From Nitrospira sp. (GTDB taxonomy: Bacteria > Nitrospirota > Nitrospiria > Nitrospirales > Nitrospiraceae), in the NCBI GenBank assembly GCA_024998565.1, contig JACOEM010000002.1, positions 372,001-436,000 of the forward strand: a stretch of 64,000 bases of DNA, given 5' to 3'. Positions 1-8,952 of the stretch are shown piece by piece; position 1 is the first letter of the stretch, and the number at the start of each line of letters is the position of its first letter. A model generated the notes under the pieces. It did no database searches. It saw only the letters and a program-made list of their open reading frames with translations, and was not told the origin of the DNA. The position numbers and the translations under genes were made by a program.

Positions 1-634
1 GACCGAGTTTATCATCGCCCTTGGCTACAAAGGGGAAATGATCAAAGAGTACTTCCTGAATTTCTTTGCCATCAACAATGACTTGTCGGTGGATCTTTCA
101 ACGGGAAAAACGACAATCCATGATGGAAACCAGCCGAAGTGGACCGTTCATCTGGCCGATACAGGACAGACAACGCAGACGGGTGGACGGGTAAGGCGTT
201 TGAAGAAATGGCTAGAAAACGATGAAACATTCATGTTGACGTACGGAGACGGCGTGGCAGATCTGAACATTAGCAAGTTGCTGGAGTTTCATCGTTCCCA
301 TGGAAAAATTGCAACCATGACCTCAGTCCGGTCCCCAGCGAGATTTGGTCGGATTGGGTTTGACGGAGACCGAGTGACTGAGTTTTTTGAGAAGCCTGAG
401 TCTGGGGAAGGGTGGATCAACGGCGGATTTTTTGTCCTCAACACAAAAGCCCTGGACTATATTGATGGTGATCATACGGCGTGGGAGCGTGAGCCTGTCG
501 AACGTCTCGCTCACGCCGGCGAGATGGTAGGGTATAAACACTACGGATTCTGGTCGTGCATGGATACCCTAAAAGAAAAAAGTTACCTGGAGGAGTTGTG
601 GAATTCTGGCAAGGCTCCCTGGAAGTTATGGTGA
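1..634 (+). CDS. rfbF: glucose-1-phosphate cytidylyltransferase, C-terminal part (5' end outside window)
   Basis: Makes CDP-glucose from CTP and glucose 1-phosphate, the first step of CDP-deoxysugar synthesis. The reading frame is open from base 2 (TEFIIALGYKGEM...), so the gene starts upstream of the window; about 210 residues are visible of a family length near 257. Recognisable family segments are TGGRVRRLKKWL, the metal/nucleotide-site YGDGVADLN, GGFFVLN, and the C-terminal run WEREPVERLA to FWSCMDTLKEK. An ATG at 38 is internal. It heads the polysaccharide locus; the usual partner, CDP-glucose 4,6-dehydratase, is not in the window and may lie upstream. Family assignment is secure. Confidence 0.93.
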   Translation, partial: TEFIIALGYKGEMIKEYFLNFFAINNDLSVDLSTGKTTIHDGNQPKWTVHLADTGQTTQTGGRVRRLKKWLENDETFMLTYGDGVADLNISKLLEFHRSHGKIATMTSVRSPARFGRIGFDGDRVTEFFEKPESGEGWINGGFFVLNTKALDYIDGDHTAWEREPVERLAHAGEMVGYKHYGFWSCMDTLKEKSYLEELWNSGKAPWKLW

Positions 635-713
635 CGAACACTGAATATAGGGATTCTGAAATGCATAAAGTCGCGGACGTTCGGCGGCATCGTGGACCGG
701 CAGAGAGGAGCAA

Positions 714-1853
714 ATGTCAATGACGGCTGATACATCTTTGTTCGCACAGGCGCAGGCATGGTTGGATGAAGATTGGGTGCGAATGGAGAAGACGCTGGGC
801 CCTCGGTTGGAGGCGTTTCGCGGGAAGCATATTCTTGTTACGGGGGCAGCGGGATTTCTCGGGTTCGGATTCCTCCATTTTTTTTCGTATCTCAATAGGA
901 ACCTCTTAAAGACTGGGCGTCTGTCCATTGTCGCCGCCGACAATTACATTCGGGGTTGTCCACGCTGGCTGACTGAGCTAGTCGCTGCAAGCCCCGACAT
1001 ACAGCTGGTTCGACAAGATATTACCAAGCCCTGGACAGGACCAGCGGGCCATCGGTTCGATTTCATTATTCACGGTGCATCCATAGCCAGCCCGAAAGTG
1101 TATCGACAATACCCGTTGGAAACTTTGGATACGAATATCTCCGGTTTGCGGCATATGCTCGAGCTTGCCAAGAGTCATCGGGCTGAAAGTATCCTCTACT
1201 TCAGCTCAAGTGAGATTTACGGTGATCCGCCGGCTCATGAAATTCCAACGAACGAAGCCTATCGTGGCAATGTGTCATGTATCGGTCCTCGGGCGTGTTA
1301 TGACGAATCGAAGCGTTTGGGCGAGACGCTCTGCTATTTGTACCATCAGCAACATGATGTGCGCGCGAAGATCGTCCGACCGTTTAACAACTTTGGCCCT
1401 GGATTGCGTCTGGCCGACGGCCGCGTGTTGCCTGATTTTTGTCGCGATATCCTGGCCGATCGCGATATCGTCCTTCGCTCGGATGGGAGTCCGACCCGCA
1501 CGTTTTGCTATGTCTCGGATGCACTGACCGGATATCTCTTGACCCTATTATCATCGCATCATGCTGAACCGTTCAACATAGGTAGTGATTCTCCCGAAAT
1601 TTCAATGCGTGAGCTTGGGCGTATGTTGCTGGAGGTGGCCGGTAGTAAGCGGAAAGTTATCCATACGCCGAGTGAGGAAGTCGACTATCTGACGGATAAT
1701 CCTAACCGCCGTTGCCCGAATCTTGAGAAGTCTCGATCGCTTCTCGGCTATACCCCGCTGGTCGATCTCCGGTTTGGACTGAGCAGAATGCTACAGTGGT
1801 ACAAGAAGTTCGTTGGCTTGGAAGAGCTGGCGAAAGATGAACGTGTCGGCTAA
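714..1853 (+). CDS. NAD-dependent epimerase/dehydratase, UDP-glucuronate decarboxylase-like (extended SDR)
   Basis: 379 residues, extended short-chain dehydrogenase fold acting on a nucleotide sugar in the cytoplasm. The N-terminal NAD-binding glycine motif is GAAGFLG (about residues 44-50), followed by the Ser region FSSSEIYGDP and the catalytic Tyr-Lys pair in CYDESKR. The stretch RPFNNFGPGLR and the later TFCYVSDAL are typical of UDP-xylose synthase and dTDP-glucose dehydratase relatives. About 35 residues precede the glycine motif, longer than in a standard member. The start ATG follows GAGAGGAG; an in-frame ATG lies two codons on. The substrate cannot be told from sequence; decarboxylase-like is the best guess. 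A second, more canonical relative lies at 20367. Confidence 0.82.
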   Translation: MSMTADTSLFAQAQAWLDEDWVRMEKTLGPRLEAFRGKHILVTGAAGFLGFGFLHFFSYLNRNLLKTGRLSIVAADNYIRGCPRWLTELVAASPDIQLVRQDITKPWTGPAGHRFDFIIHGASIASPKVYRQYPLETLDTNISGLRHMLELAKSHRAESILYFSSSEIYGDPPAHEIPTNEAYRGNVSCIGPRACYDESKRLGETLCYLYHQQHDVRAKIVRPFNNFGPGLRLADGRVLPDFCRDILADRDIVLRSDGSPTRTFCYVSDALTGYLLTLLSSHHAEPFNIGSDSPEISMRELGRMLLEVAGSKRKVIHTPSEEVDYLTDNPNRRCPNLEKSRSLLGYTPLVDLRFGLSRMLQWYKKFVGLEELAKDERVG

Positions 1854-1867
1854 CCATTAGGGTGACC

Positions 1868-3229
1868 ATGAAGATATCAGTGATGGGGACAGGATACGTG
1901 GGGCTTGTATCAGGGACCTGCTTGGCAGAGCGCGGGCATCAGGTGACCTGTATCGATATCAGGCCTGAGGTGGTACAGGAAATTAACGCCGGACGTCCAC
2001 CGATTCATGAAATAGGATTAGATAATTTACTCCGTTCGGCGCGCGACAAGGGAACGCTGTCTGCCACCACGGATGCCAAGACCGCCATTCTTGGTTCTGA
2101 TGTAACGCTAATCTGTGTTGGTACGCCCACGGTGGATGGTCGGATGGACATGTCGCAAATTGTGGCTGCCGCAAAGGAAATCGGGTCAGCTCTAGCGAGT
2201 AAACGTGGATACCATGTTGTGGCAGTGAAGAGTACGGTATTGCCTGGAACCACGGAGGGACCGGTGAAGGCTGCTATTGAGTCTCACTCGGGTAGGAAAG
2301 TGGGCGACGGCTGGGGGTTGTGCATGAATCCGGAGTTTTTGAGGGAAGGTCGTGCCGTCGAGGACTTTCGTGTTCCGGACCGCATTGTGGTCGGTGCCAC
2401 AGACTCCATGACCGCAGAGGTGTTTCTAAACGTCTATGCCGATTTCACCTGTCCTAAATTGGTGACAACCCCGCGCACGGCTGAGATGATTAAGTATGTA
2501 TCAAATTCCCTGCTTGCCACGATGATTTCATTCTCGAATGAAATCGGCAATATGTGTTCCGCAGTACCCGGTGTCGACGCACGTTTGGTGTGGAAGGGGG
2601 TTCATCTTGATAGGCGGCTCACGCCAATCAATGGACCGGTAGGTGGGGCGGCAGGAGTAACGGAGTATCTTTGGCATGGTTTGGGGTTTGGCGGCAGTTG
2701 TTTTCCGAAAGATGTGGCGGCGCTTCGAAGCTTTGGGCGTACGGTGGGCGAACAGACTCGGATGTTGGACGCCGTGTTGGACATTAATGCCGACCAGCCT
2801 CTCCGAATGGTTGCCCTGCTGGAAAAAGAGTTGAGCCTAGCAGGCAAGACTGTGGCCGTGCTGGGCCTCGCATTTAAACCTGGAACGGATGATTTGCGGG
2901 AATCACCGGCTTTGCCCTTGGTGGCTGAGCTTCGGAAGAAAGGCGCGAAGGTGCTCGTCCATGACCCCATTGCCATGCCCCATGCGAAGAAGCGGCCGGA
3001 ATTCCGGGATGTCGTGTTTGCTGAAGATTGGGCTGAAGCGTTGAGGAAGAGCGACGCCTGTTGTCTCGTGACGGCGTGGCCAGAGTATCGAAGTATTCAG
3101 CCGACTAATTTTCAAAAATTGATGACCCGTGCTCTTGTGATTGATGGTCGTGGCGTATTCGAGCCTGCAGCAATGGCCGCGGCAGGGGTCGTGTGGCGCG
3201 GCGTTGGATACACGCCAGAATCTACCTAG
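1868..3229 (+). CDS. ugd: UDP-glucose 6-dehydrogenase (UDP-glucose/GDP-mannose dehydrogenase family)
   Basis: Oxidises UDP-glucose to UDP-glucuronate with two NAD+, supplying acidic sugar or the precursor of UDP-xylose. 453 residues. The N-terminal Rossmann motif GTGYVGLVSG is at residues 7-16. The substrate/catalytic Cys lies in GFGGSCFPKD, and the C-terminal domain has the ordered GLAFKPGTDDLRESP segment. I place the start at ATG 1868, 7 bases after AGGGTG, because family members begin MKIS/MKIxVIG; a GTG two codons upstream (1862) is also open. It is 14 bases after the preceding SDR gene and probably co-transcribed. It pairs logically with the UDP-glucuronate decarboxylase at 20367. Confidence 0.9.
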   Translation: MKISVMGTGYVGLVSGTCLAERGHQVTCIDIRPEVVQEINAGRPPIHEIGLDNLLRSARDKGTLSATTDAKTAILGSDVTLICVGTPTVDGRMDMSQIVAAAKEIGSALASKRGYHVVAVKSTVLPGTTEGPVKAAIESHSGRKVGDGWGLCMNPEFLREGRAVEDFRVPDRIVVGATDSMTAEVFLNVYADFTCPKLVTTPRTAEMIKYVSNSLLATMISFSNEIGNMCSAVPGVDARLVWKGVHLDRRLTPINGPVGGAAGVTEYLWHGLGFGGSCFPKDVAALRSFGRTVGEQTRMLDAVLDINADQPLRMVALLEKELSLAGKTVAVLGLAFKPGTDDLRESPALPLVAELRKKGAKVLVHDPIAMPHAKKRPEFRDVVFAEDWAEALRKSDACCLVTAWPEYRSIQPTNFQKLMTRALVIDGRGVFEPAAMAAAGVVWRGVGYTPEST

Positions 3230-3294
3230 AGAAAGACTCCCTTGAGTGACTGCGCGCCCGTATCGTTATCGTTCTAGCCAAAGGAGAACAGGTC

Positions 3295-4530
3295 ATGCTT
3301 CGTGACGGATGTCGATTTTGTGGGACGCTTCTGCAGCACGTCTTTCTTGATCTGGGCATGTCTCCGTTGGCCAATTCATATTTAAAGGCCCATCAACTAA
3401 ACCAGATGGAGCCGTTCTATCCGTTACGGGCATTTGTGTGTGAGCGGTGTCTGTTAGTCCAACTAGAAGAATTTGAGAGCCCTGACCACATCTTCTCCGA
3501 TTACGCATATTTCTCTTCGTTCTCCGACGTGTTTCTCCAACATGCCAAAGATTATGTCGATATGGCCGTGGAACGATTCTCGCTGAGCGCCAAAAGTTAT
3601 GTCGTGGAGATCGCGAGCAATGACGGCTATCTACTGCAAAATTTTGTGGCACGAGGCATTCGCGTGCTGGGGATCGAACCGGCCAAGAATGTGGCTGAAG
3701 TGGCCGTCAAGAAGGGTGTTCCGTCCTGCGTGAAGTTTTTCGGGACCCAGACGGCACGAGAGTTAGTAGCGGAGGAAAGGCGTCCTGACTTGATCATCGG
3801 CAATAATGTCTTGGCGCACGTGCCGGACCTGAATGATTTCGTCGGAGGGCTCAAAATCCTCTTGGCACCTGAGGGGATTATCACGATTGAGTTTCCTCAT
3901 CTGATGCATCTCATGGGCCTGAATCAGTTCGATACGATTTATCATGAGCATTTTTCCTACTTTTCACTGACTACCGTGAACCAGGTCTTCGCGAAACATG
4001 GCCTGACCATTTTCGATGTCGATGAAATATCGACGCATGGTGGTTCGTTGAGAATCTACGCTCGTCATGATGAGCATCATTCAAAGCCGGTGACCGAGCG
4101 GTTGATGGCCCTGAAGAAGAAGGAAGAAATACAGGGATTCGCGACACTCGCTCACTATCTTTCTTTTTCTGAGAAAGCCCGGGAGACGAAACGAGCGCTT
4201 TTGGAGTTCCTGATTCGGGCAAAACGTGAAGGGAAATCAGTAGTCGCATATGGTGCCGCGGCGAAGGCCAGTACGCTGCTCAATTATTGCGGGGTACGCC
4301 AGGACTTTGTTGACTATCTCGTGGATAGAAGCACGTACAAGCAAGGACACTGGCTACCCGGGGTGCATATTCCCATTCATGACCCCGAACGCATCAAGGA
4401 AACGAAGCCCGACTATGTGTTGATTCTTGCCTGGAATCTCAAAGAAGAAATCATGAAGCAAATGAGCTACGTCAGAAATTGGGGTGGGCAGTTTGTTGTG
4501 CCGATTCCGGAAGTTCGAATATGCCCCTGA
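3295..4530 (+). CDS. SAM-dependent sugar C-methyltransferase with N-terminal zinc-binding domain
   Basis: 411 residues with the three-part architecture of NDP-hexose C-methyltransferases (TylC3/TcaB9/EvaC type). An N-terminal Zn site uses C6xxC9 and C49xxC52. A central class I SAM-binding fold carries VVEIASNDGYLL, and the segment IYHEHFSYFSL contains the Tyr/Glu/His residues that form the active site in this family. The C-terminal domain has AYGAAAKASTLLNYCG. Such enzymes methylate C-3 (or C-5) of 4-keto-6-deoxy nucleotide sugars, giving branched-chain sugars. With rfbF at the locus start, a CDP-linked branched sugar is a reasonable inference, not proven. A GGAGAA ribosome site precedes the ATG. 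Confidence 0.85.
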   Translation: MLRDGCRFCGTLLQHVFLDLGMSPLANSYLKAHQLNQMEPFYPLRAFVCERCLLVQLEEFESPDHIFSDYAYFSSFSDVFLQHAKDYVDMAVERFSLSAKSYVVEIASNDGYLLQNFVARGIRVLGIEPAKNVAEVAVKKGVPSCVKFFGTQTARELVAEERRPDLIIGNNVLAHVPDLNDFVGGLKILLAPEGIITIEFPHLMHLMGLNQFDTIYHEHFSYFSLTTVNQVFAKHGLTIFDVDEISTHGGSLRIYARHDEHHSKPVTERLMALKKKEEIQGFATLAHYLSFSEKARETKRALLEFLIRAKREGKSVVAYGAAAKASTLLNYCGVRQDFVDYLVDRSTYKQGHWLPGVHIPIHDPERIKETKPDYVLILAWNLKEEIMKQMSYVRNWGGQFVVPIPEVRICP

Positions 4531-4600
4531 TCGATGTGTAGAGAGAAGCTGTTTTGCCGAATGAATCTTGGTGGGTGAGGATATTGAGGGGCCTGGTGAC

Positions 4601-5911
4601 GTGAAGAGTTTTGATGCAAGCAGAGTTTTGCCGGACGGTTGCGGCGAGGAGATGTATCGATTTATCTCTGAACTCTATCCGATCTGTCGAAGTATTACAG
4701 GACAGGGTATCCGGGACACGTTCGGGCGCATTCAACAGCATATCCCGTTGAGCATAACTGCCGTGCCAAGCGGAACGCAGGTGTTTGATTGGACGGTCCC
4801 GCTCGAGTGGAATATTCGGGATGCATACGTGGCTGATCGTCAGGGGGTGCGAGTTATTGATTTTAAGCAATCCAACTTGCATGTGGTGAGTTATAGCATC
4901 CCGACCGCAGCGCGTATGCCGCTACGCGAGCTCAAAGCGCACCTCTTCACGCTGCCGGATCATCCGGATTGGATCCCCTATAGAACGTCCTATTACAAAG
5001 AGTCCTGGGGATTTTGTCTGAGCCATCGTAAATATCTGGACCTTCGTGATGAAGACTATGACGTCGTGATTGACTCGTCCTTGAAGCCGGGACACCTCAC
5101 CTATGGCGAATACTATTTGCCCGGGGACACTACAGAAGAGGTGCTCATTTCATGTCATGCCTGCCATCCATCACTGTGTAATGACAACCTATCAGGAATT
5201 GCGGTAGCGACGTTCCTGGCTAAATCGTTACAGACTGGCTCACGTCGATACTCATATCGTTTCCTCTTCCTTCCGGTTACTATCGGGGCGATCACCTGGC
5301 TAGCCCTCAACCAGCAGAAGGTGTCCAACATCAAGCATGGCTTTGTCCTGACCGGCGTGGGTGATGAGGGGGGCTTCACCTACAAGAAAAGTCGAGATGG
5401 CAATGCCGACATTGATGCGGCATTTGCCCATGTCTTACGACACTCGGGAGAGTCGTTTGCGGTCACTGAATTTATCCCATATGGATACGATGAGCGCCAG
5501 TATGGTTCACCGGGATTTAACCTTCCCGTCGGATGTTTCATGCGTCGGGCGAATGGAGGGTATCCGGAGTATCACACGTCTGCCGACAATCTTGATTTTG
5601 TCAAACCGACATCACTGTCGCGATCCCTCCAAGTGGTCCAGTCAGTCGTAGAGGTGTTGGAGTCAAATAGGGGGTACGTCAACACGTCCCCCCATGGCGA
5701 ACCACAGCTAGGCAAACGTGGTCTCTATCGCACAATCGGAGGAAACGTCACGGGGCAGAGCGCGGAAATGGCTCTTCTCTGGGTCTTGAACCTGTCTGAC
5801 GGGGCGCACACCTTATTGCAAATAGCTGAGCGAGCGGGGTTGCCCTTTTCAACCATCAAGCTAGCCGCTGATGCGTTGGAAGGTCAGGGATTGCTACGTC
5901 CTGCTGGTTAG
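4601..5911 (+). CDS. DUF4910 (M28-like aminopeptidase fold) protein with C-terminal winged helix
   Basis: About 436 residues. The N-terminal motif ELYPICRSITGQGIRDT and the central SCHACHPSLCNDNLSG mark the DUF4910/DUF2172 family, whose core resembles zinc-dependent M28 aminopeptidases. The His and Asp of CHP...CNDN and a later EYHTSADN would be metal ligands. The last 70 residues (LSDGAHTLLQIAERAG...) look like a winged helix. Family members are common in sugar-modification clusters but their reaction is not established. Start choice: GTG 4601 has GAGGGG 9 bases upstream; TTG 4568 has no ribosome site, and ATG 4652 would begin right at the conserved domain. Function here is unknown, possibly hydrolysis or transfer on an amino- or acyl-modified sugar. 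Confidence 0.78.
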   Translation: MKSFDASRVLPDGCGEEMYRFISELYPICRSITGQGIRDTFGRIQQHIPLSITAVPSGTQVFDWTVPLEWNIRDAYVADRQGVRVIDFKQSNLHVVSYSIPTAARMPLRELKAHLFTLPDHPDWIPYRTSYYKESWGFCLSHRKYLDLRDEDYDVVIDSSLKPGHLTYGEYYLPGDTTEEVLISCHACHPSLCNDNLSGIAVATFLAKSLQTGSRRYSYRFLFLPVTIGAITWLALNQQKVSNIKHGFVLTGVGDEGGFTYKKSRDGNADIDAAFAHVLRHSGESFAVTEFIPYGYDERQYGSPGFNLPVGCFMRRANGGYPEYHTSADNLDFVKPTSLSRSLQVVQSVVEVLESNRGYVNTSPHGEPQLGKRGLYRTIGGNVTGQSAEMALLWVLNLSDGAHTLLQIAERAGLPFSTIKLAADALEGQGLLRPAG

Positions 5912-6069
5912 GGTGCCGAGAGCGTGCGCAGATGGGAATCAGAACTCTCAGTGATGCTAGCCGCAATGCGATGGTTCTTGGAGGGTCTGGGTGTTTGTGA
6001 GTGAGCGCCGTGTCGCGGTCCAGTTGCGAACGCGCATCATCAAGCGCGTAACGCCAAAGGAGGTACCGA

Positions 6070-7011
6070 ATGAATAACACAATTTACTATGATGCCCAAT
6101 TGACTGATGACGAGAGAAGGAAACTGATTTTTGAAGGGCAGCTGGTAGCGTATTCACCTCGAGAGCATTCCCTAGCGTTAGTGGCCCATGCACGCAAGTT
6201 GATCGAAGAGGCTTTTGCCCCGCTCGATCCTGAGACCGCGCAATATCACTTGCCGGTTGAGCAATACGCCGAAGTGCTAGGTAAACTGAAGCCACACTTT
6301 ATTCATCACCAGGATTCCAAGAAACACCTGAGAGCGTTGTTGGCGGAGATGGGGGCTGATCCCGAGAAAACTTACTTTGATGTCCCCAAAATGCGAAGTT
6401 CAACCAGCGATAACTATCTGACGACCGGAATAGCGTATGCGTGGCATCCGCATCGGGATACCTGGTATTCAGCCCCGCCTTGTCAAATCAATTGGTGGAT
6501 TCCTATTTACGACATCCGTTCGGATAATGCGATGGCCTTTCATCCCAAGTACTGGAATCGGGCTGTCAAGAATGATTCCCGCAGTCACAATTACTACGAG
6601 TGGAACAAGCAACATCGGGGTGGACATGTCTCTCAATTTCTGAAAGCCGACCCACGACCTCTTTCCAAGCCTATTGAAACGATTGAGATCGATCCCCAAA
6701 TTCGCATCATTGTTCCTGCCGGCGGAATTATTCTGTTTTCGGCGGCTCAGCTGCATTCGAGTGTGCCGAATACCTCCGGCAAGACCCGATTCAGTATCGA
6801 TTTCCGTGTGGTGAATGTGGATGATGCTGCCGCTCGCCGGGGCGCACCTCACGTTGATGAAGAGTGCACGGGAACGACCATGCGAGACTACCTGCGCGGA
6901 ACAGACTTGTCCCAGATCCCTGCCGAGATCGTCGCACTCTACGATGATGGCGTGCAGGAAAACGGCGAGTTGCAGTACAAGCCAAAGGATGTCCCTACTT
7001 CGTCTCTGTAA
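6070..7011 (+). CDS. putative 2-oxoglutarate/Fe(II)-dependent oxygenase (phytanoyl-CoA dioxygenase-like)
   Basis: 313 residues. I see a facial-triad pattern: H128-R129-D130 in HPHRDTW, a distal His229 in SAAQLHSSVPN, and Arg240 eleven residues later in GKTRFSIDF, which fits 2-oxoglutarate binding. Preceding WWIPIYDI and the glycine-rich VPAGGIILFSAA match the double-stranded beta-helix strands. The likely role is oxidation of a nucleotide sugar or glycan substituent; the substrate is unknown. It has a near-perfect Shine-Dalgarno (AAAGGAGGT) 6 bases before ATG, suggesting strong translation after a 158-base gap from the previous gene. The next gene starts 13 bases downstream. Confidence 0.72.
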   Translation: MNNTIYYDAQLTDDERRKLIFEGQLVAYSPREHSLALVAHARKLIEEAFAPLDPETAQYHLPVEQYAEVLGKLKPHFIHHQDSKKHLRALLAEMGADPEKTYFDVPKMRSSTSDNYLTTGIAYAWHPHRDTWYSAPPCQINWWIPIYDIRSDNAMAFHPKYWNRAVKNDSRSHNYYEWNKQHRGGHVSQFLKADPRPLSKPIETIEIDPQIRIIVPAGGIILFSAAQLHSSVPNTSGKTRFSIDFRVVNVDDAAARRGAPHVDEECTGTTMRDYLRGTDLSQIPAEIVALYDDGVQENGELQYKPKDVPTSSL

Positions 7012-7024
7012 ACGTATTGCTTCT

Positions 7025-7954
7025 ATGCCAAATCTTAATCGGTGGCGTGGCCAAAGAATACTCGTAACGGGAGGCAGTGGGTTTCTCGGATCACATCTGT
7101 GTCGACGGTTGCTCGAGCTGGGGGCGGAAGTACACGCGACTTCACGCGTTGAGCGGAGATCGCAGCCGGGTGGGCCGAATTGGTGGCAGGTTGATCTTAC
7201 GGCCATCGATCGTGTGCGGAAACTGCTGACGGACTTGAAGCCAATGGTGGTGTACCATTTGGCTGGCTCTGCCGGCGCGAAACCGGATCTTGATCTCGTA
7301 TTACCTACCCTCGAAGGGCTTGTGGTAAGCGCTGTTAATATACTTGTGGCGGGAACAGAGGCTGGCTCTGGCCGTATTGTGATGACCGGATCACTTACTG
7401 AACCGGCTTGGAGCGAGCACGCACCGATTCCAAGTTCTCCCTATGCGGCGGCGAAATGGACGTCGAGCGCCTATGCGAGAATGTTTCATCTGCTCTATCA
7501 GACGCCGACCGTAGTTCTTACTCCATTCATGACATTCGGGCCCGGCCAGGACCGAAGCAAAATTATTCCGTCAGTCATTCTTTCACTTCTCAGGCGAGAA
7601 TCCCCTCGGCTGTCTTCCTGCCTCTGGGAGGTGGATTGGATTTTTATCGATGATCTCGTGGAGGCGTTCCTGGCGGCTGCGGCGGTTCCGGACATTGAGG
7701 GGAACTGTTTTGATGTGGGAACGGGAACTAACCGGACAGTCCGGTCAGTGGTCGAGCGGATTTTCTTACTGATGGGAGAGCAGACGCAACCGCTATTCGG
7801 TATGTTGCCGGATCGCCCGTCGGAACCGGTGCGAAGCGCCGATATCATGCAAATCAACCAACTGTTGAAGTGGCGTGCACAGATTTCCCTGGATGAGGGC
7901 TTGAGGCGGACGATTGCTTGGTACACTACTCATGCTGCTATGGGGTATGCATGA
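7025..7954 (+). CDS. NAD-dependent epimerase/dehydratase (extended SDR)
   Basis: 309 residues from ATG 7025 (MPNLNRWRGQ). The frame is open far upstream, but that part overlaps the oxygenase gene and is not coding. Glycine motif GGSGFLGSHL lies near residue 15-24, the Ser in VMTGSLTEP, and the Tyr-Lys pair in SPYAAAKW. It is a nucleotide-sugar 4-epimerase, 4-reductase or dehydratase; the subfamily cannot be fixed from sequence alone. The stop codon overlaps the next start (ATGA at 7951), a sign of translational coupling with the beta-propeller gene. Confidence 0.83.
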   Translation: MPNLNRWRGQRILVTGGSGFLGSHLCRRLLELGAEVHATSRVERRSQPGGPNWWQVDLTAIDRVRKLLTDLKPMVVYHLAGSAGAKPDLDLVLPTLEGLVVSAVNILVAGTEAGSGRIVMTGSLTEPAWSEHAPIPSSPYAAAKWTSSAYARMFHLLYQTPTVVLTPFMTFGPGQDRSKIIPSVILSLLRRESPRLSSCLWEVDWIFIDDLVEAFLAAAAVPDIEGNCFDVGTGTNRTVRSVVERIFLLMGEQTQPLFGMLPDRPSEPVRSADIMQINQLLKWRAQISLDEGLRRTIAWYTTHAAMGYA

Positions 7955-8952
7955 CCGCCACAGCGATGCAGCAGGTCCTAAAGTGGTATGCGAAGCGAAA
8001 AATTCGCGAGCTTTGTCCTTTGAGCATTGCGGACCGATTGTTGGGGGAACAGGGGGCCATTCATCAACTCTGGTCGATAGGGATTGTCACCGGTGCGTCG
8101 CCCTTGCGTCTTCGTCACGCGCCAGGCGGACTCAATCCGGTACTAACTCGGGAAGATGTTTCGGACGTGAGGGCGATGTTCGTCGCGGATCCATTCCTGC
8201 TTCGAGTCGGGGATCTGTGGCACATGTTTTTCGAGGTGTATAATTTTGATGCTGATCGTGGCGAGATTGCCTGGGCTACCAGCAAGGATGGGTTTGCCTG
8301 GACCTATCAGAAAGTTGTATTACAAGAATCATTTCACCTGTCCTATCCCTACGTCTTCGAGTGGCACGGCCGATATTACATGATTCCGGAAACCCACCAG
8401 GCGGAGAGTGTGCGTCTCTACGAGGCTCGATCATTTCCGACAAAGTGGGAGTGTACCGACACATTGCTCCGAGGCCATCGTTTCAATGATAGTTCAATCT
8501 TTTATCATCACGGTAGATGGTGGTTATTCAGTGAAACCAACCCTACCTTGGCTCACGATACGCTTCGTCTCTATCATGCTCCTGACCTTCGGGGGCCCTG
8601 GCAGGAGCATCCTCGATCTCCGATCATTCAAGAGAACCCCCATATCGCAAGGCCGGCGGGACGAGTCGTGGTTGTGGGCGATCGTATCCTCAGGTTTGCC
8701 CAGGACTGTTTTCCGGTCTATGGAACCAGGGTGCGGGCGTTCGAAATTACGGAGCTGACTCCTTCAACCTACCGTGAGCAGCCCGCTTCGCGTGGTCCAT
8801 TATTCGGTCCGAGCTGGAGGCTCTGGACCCAAGGCGGGATGCATCATATCGATTCCCATCCTCTGGATTCCCATCAATGGATTGCCGCAGTAGATGGCTG
8901 GCGGCAAGTTGGGTGGCCGATTCCTGAAGGGTGGCAGAGGGCGACGTGTTGA
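7951..8952 (+). CDS. beta-propeller protein related to the glucosamine inositolphosphorylceramide transferase N-terminal domain
   Basis: 333 residues, starting at the ATG that overlaps the upstream stop. Repeated motifs such as ADPFLLRVGDLWHMFFEVY, SYPYVFEWHGRYYMIPE, NDSSIFYHHGRWWLF and HIARPAGRVV are spaced as blades of a five-bladed GH43-like propeller. This domain is seen as the N-terminal half of plant GINT1 and in many bacterial sugar-decorating proteins, some fused to formyltransferases or glycosyltransferases. Here it stands alone and directly precedes, with slight overlap, a glycosyltransferase. A catalytic role (glycosidase-like or transferase) or substrate binding are both possible. 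Family recognition is good; function unknown. Confidence 0.7.
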   Translation: MTATAMQQVLKWYAKRKIRELCPLSIADRLLGEQGAIHQLWSIGIVTGASPLRLRHAPGGLNPVLTREDVSDVRAMFVADPFLLRVGDLWHMFFEVYNFDADRGEIAWATSKDGFAWTYQKVVLQESFHLSYPYVFEWHGRYYMIPETHQAESVRLYEARSFPTKWECTDTLLRGHRFNDSSIFYHHGRWWLFSETNPTLAHDTLRLYHAPDLRGPWQEHPRSPIIQENPHIARPAGRVVVVGDRILRFAQDCFPVYGTRVRAFEITELTPSTYREQPASRGPLFGPSWRLWTQGGMHHIDSHPLDSHQWIAAVDGWRQVGWPIPEGWQRATC

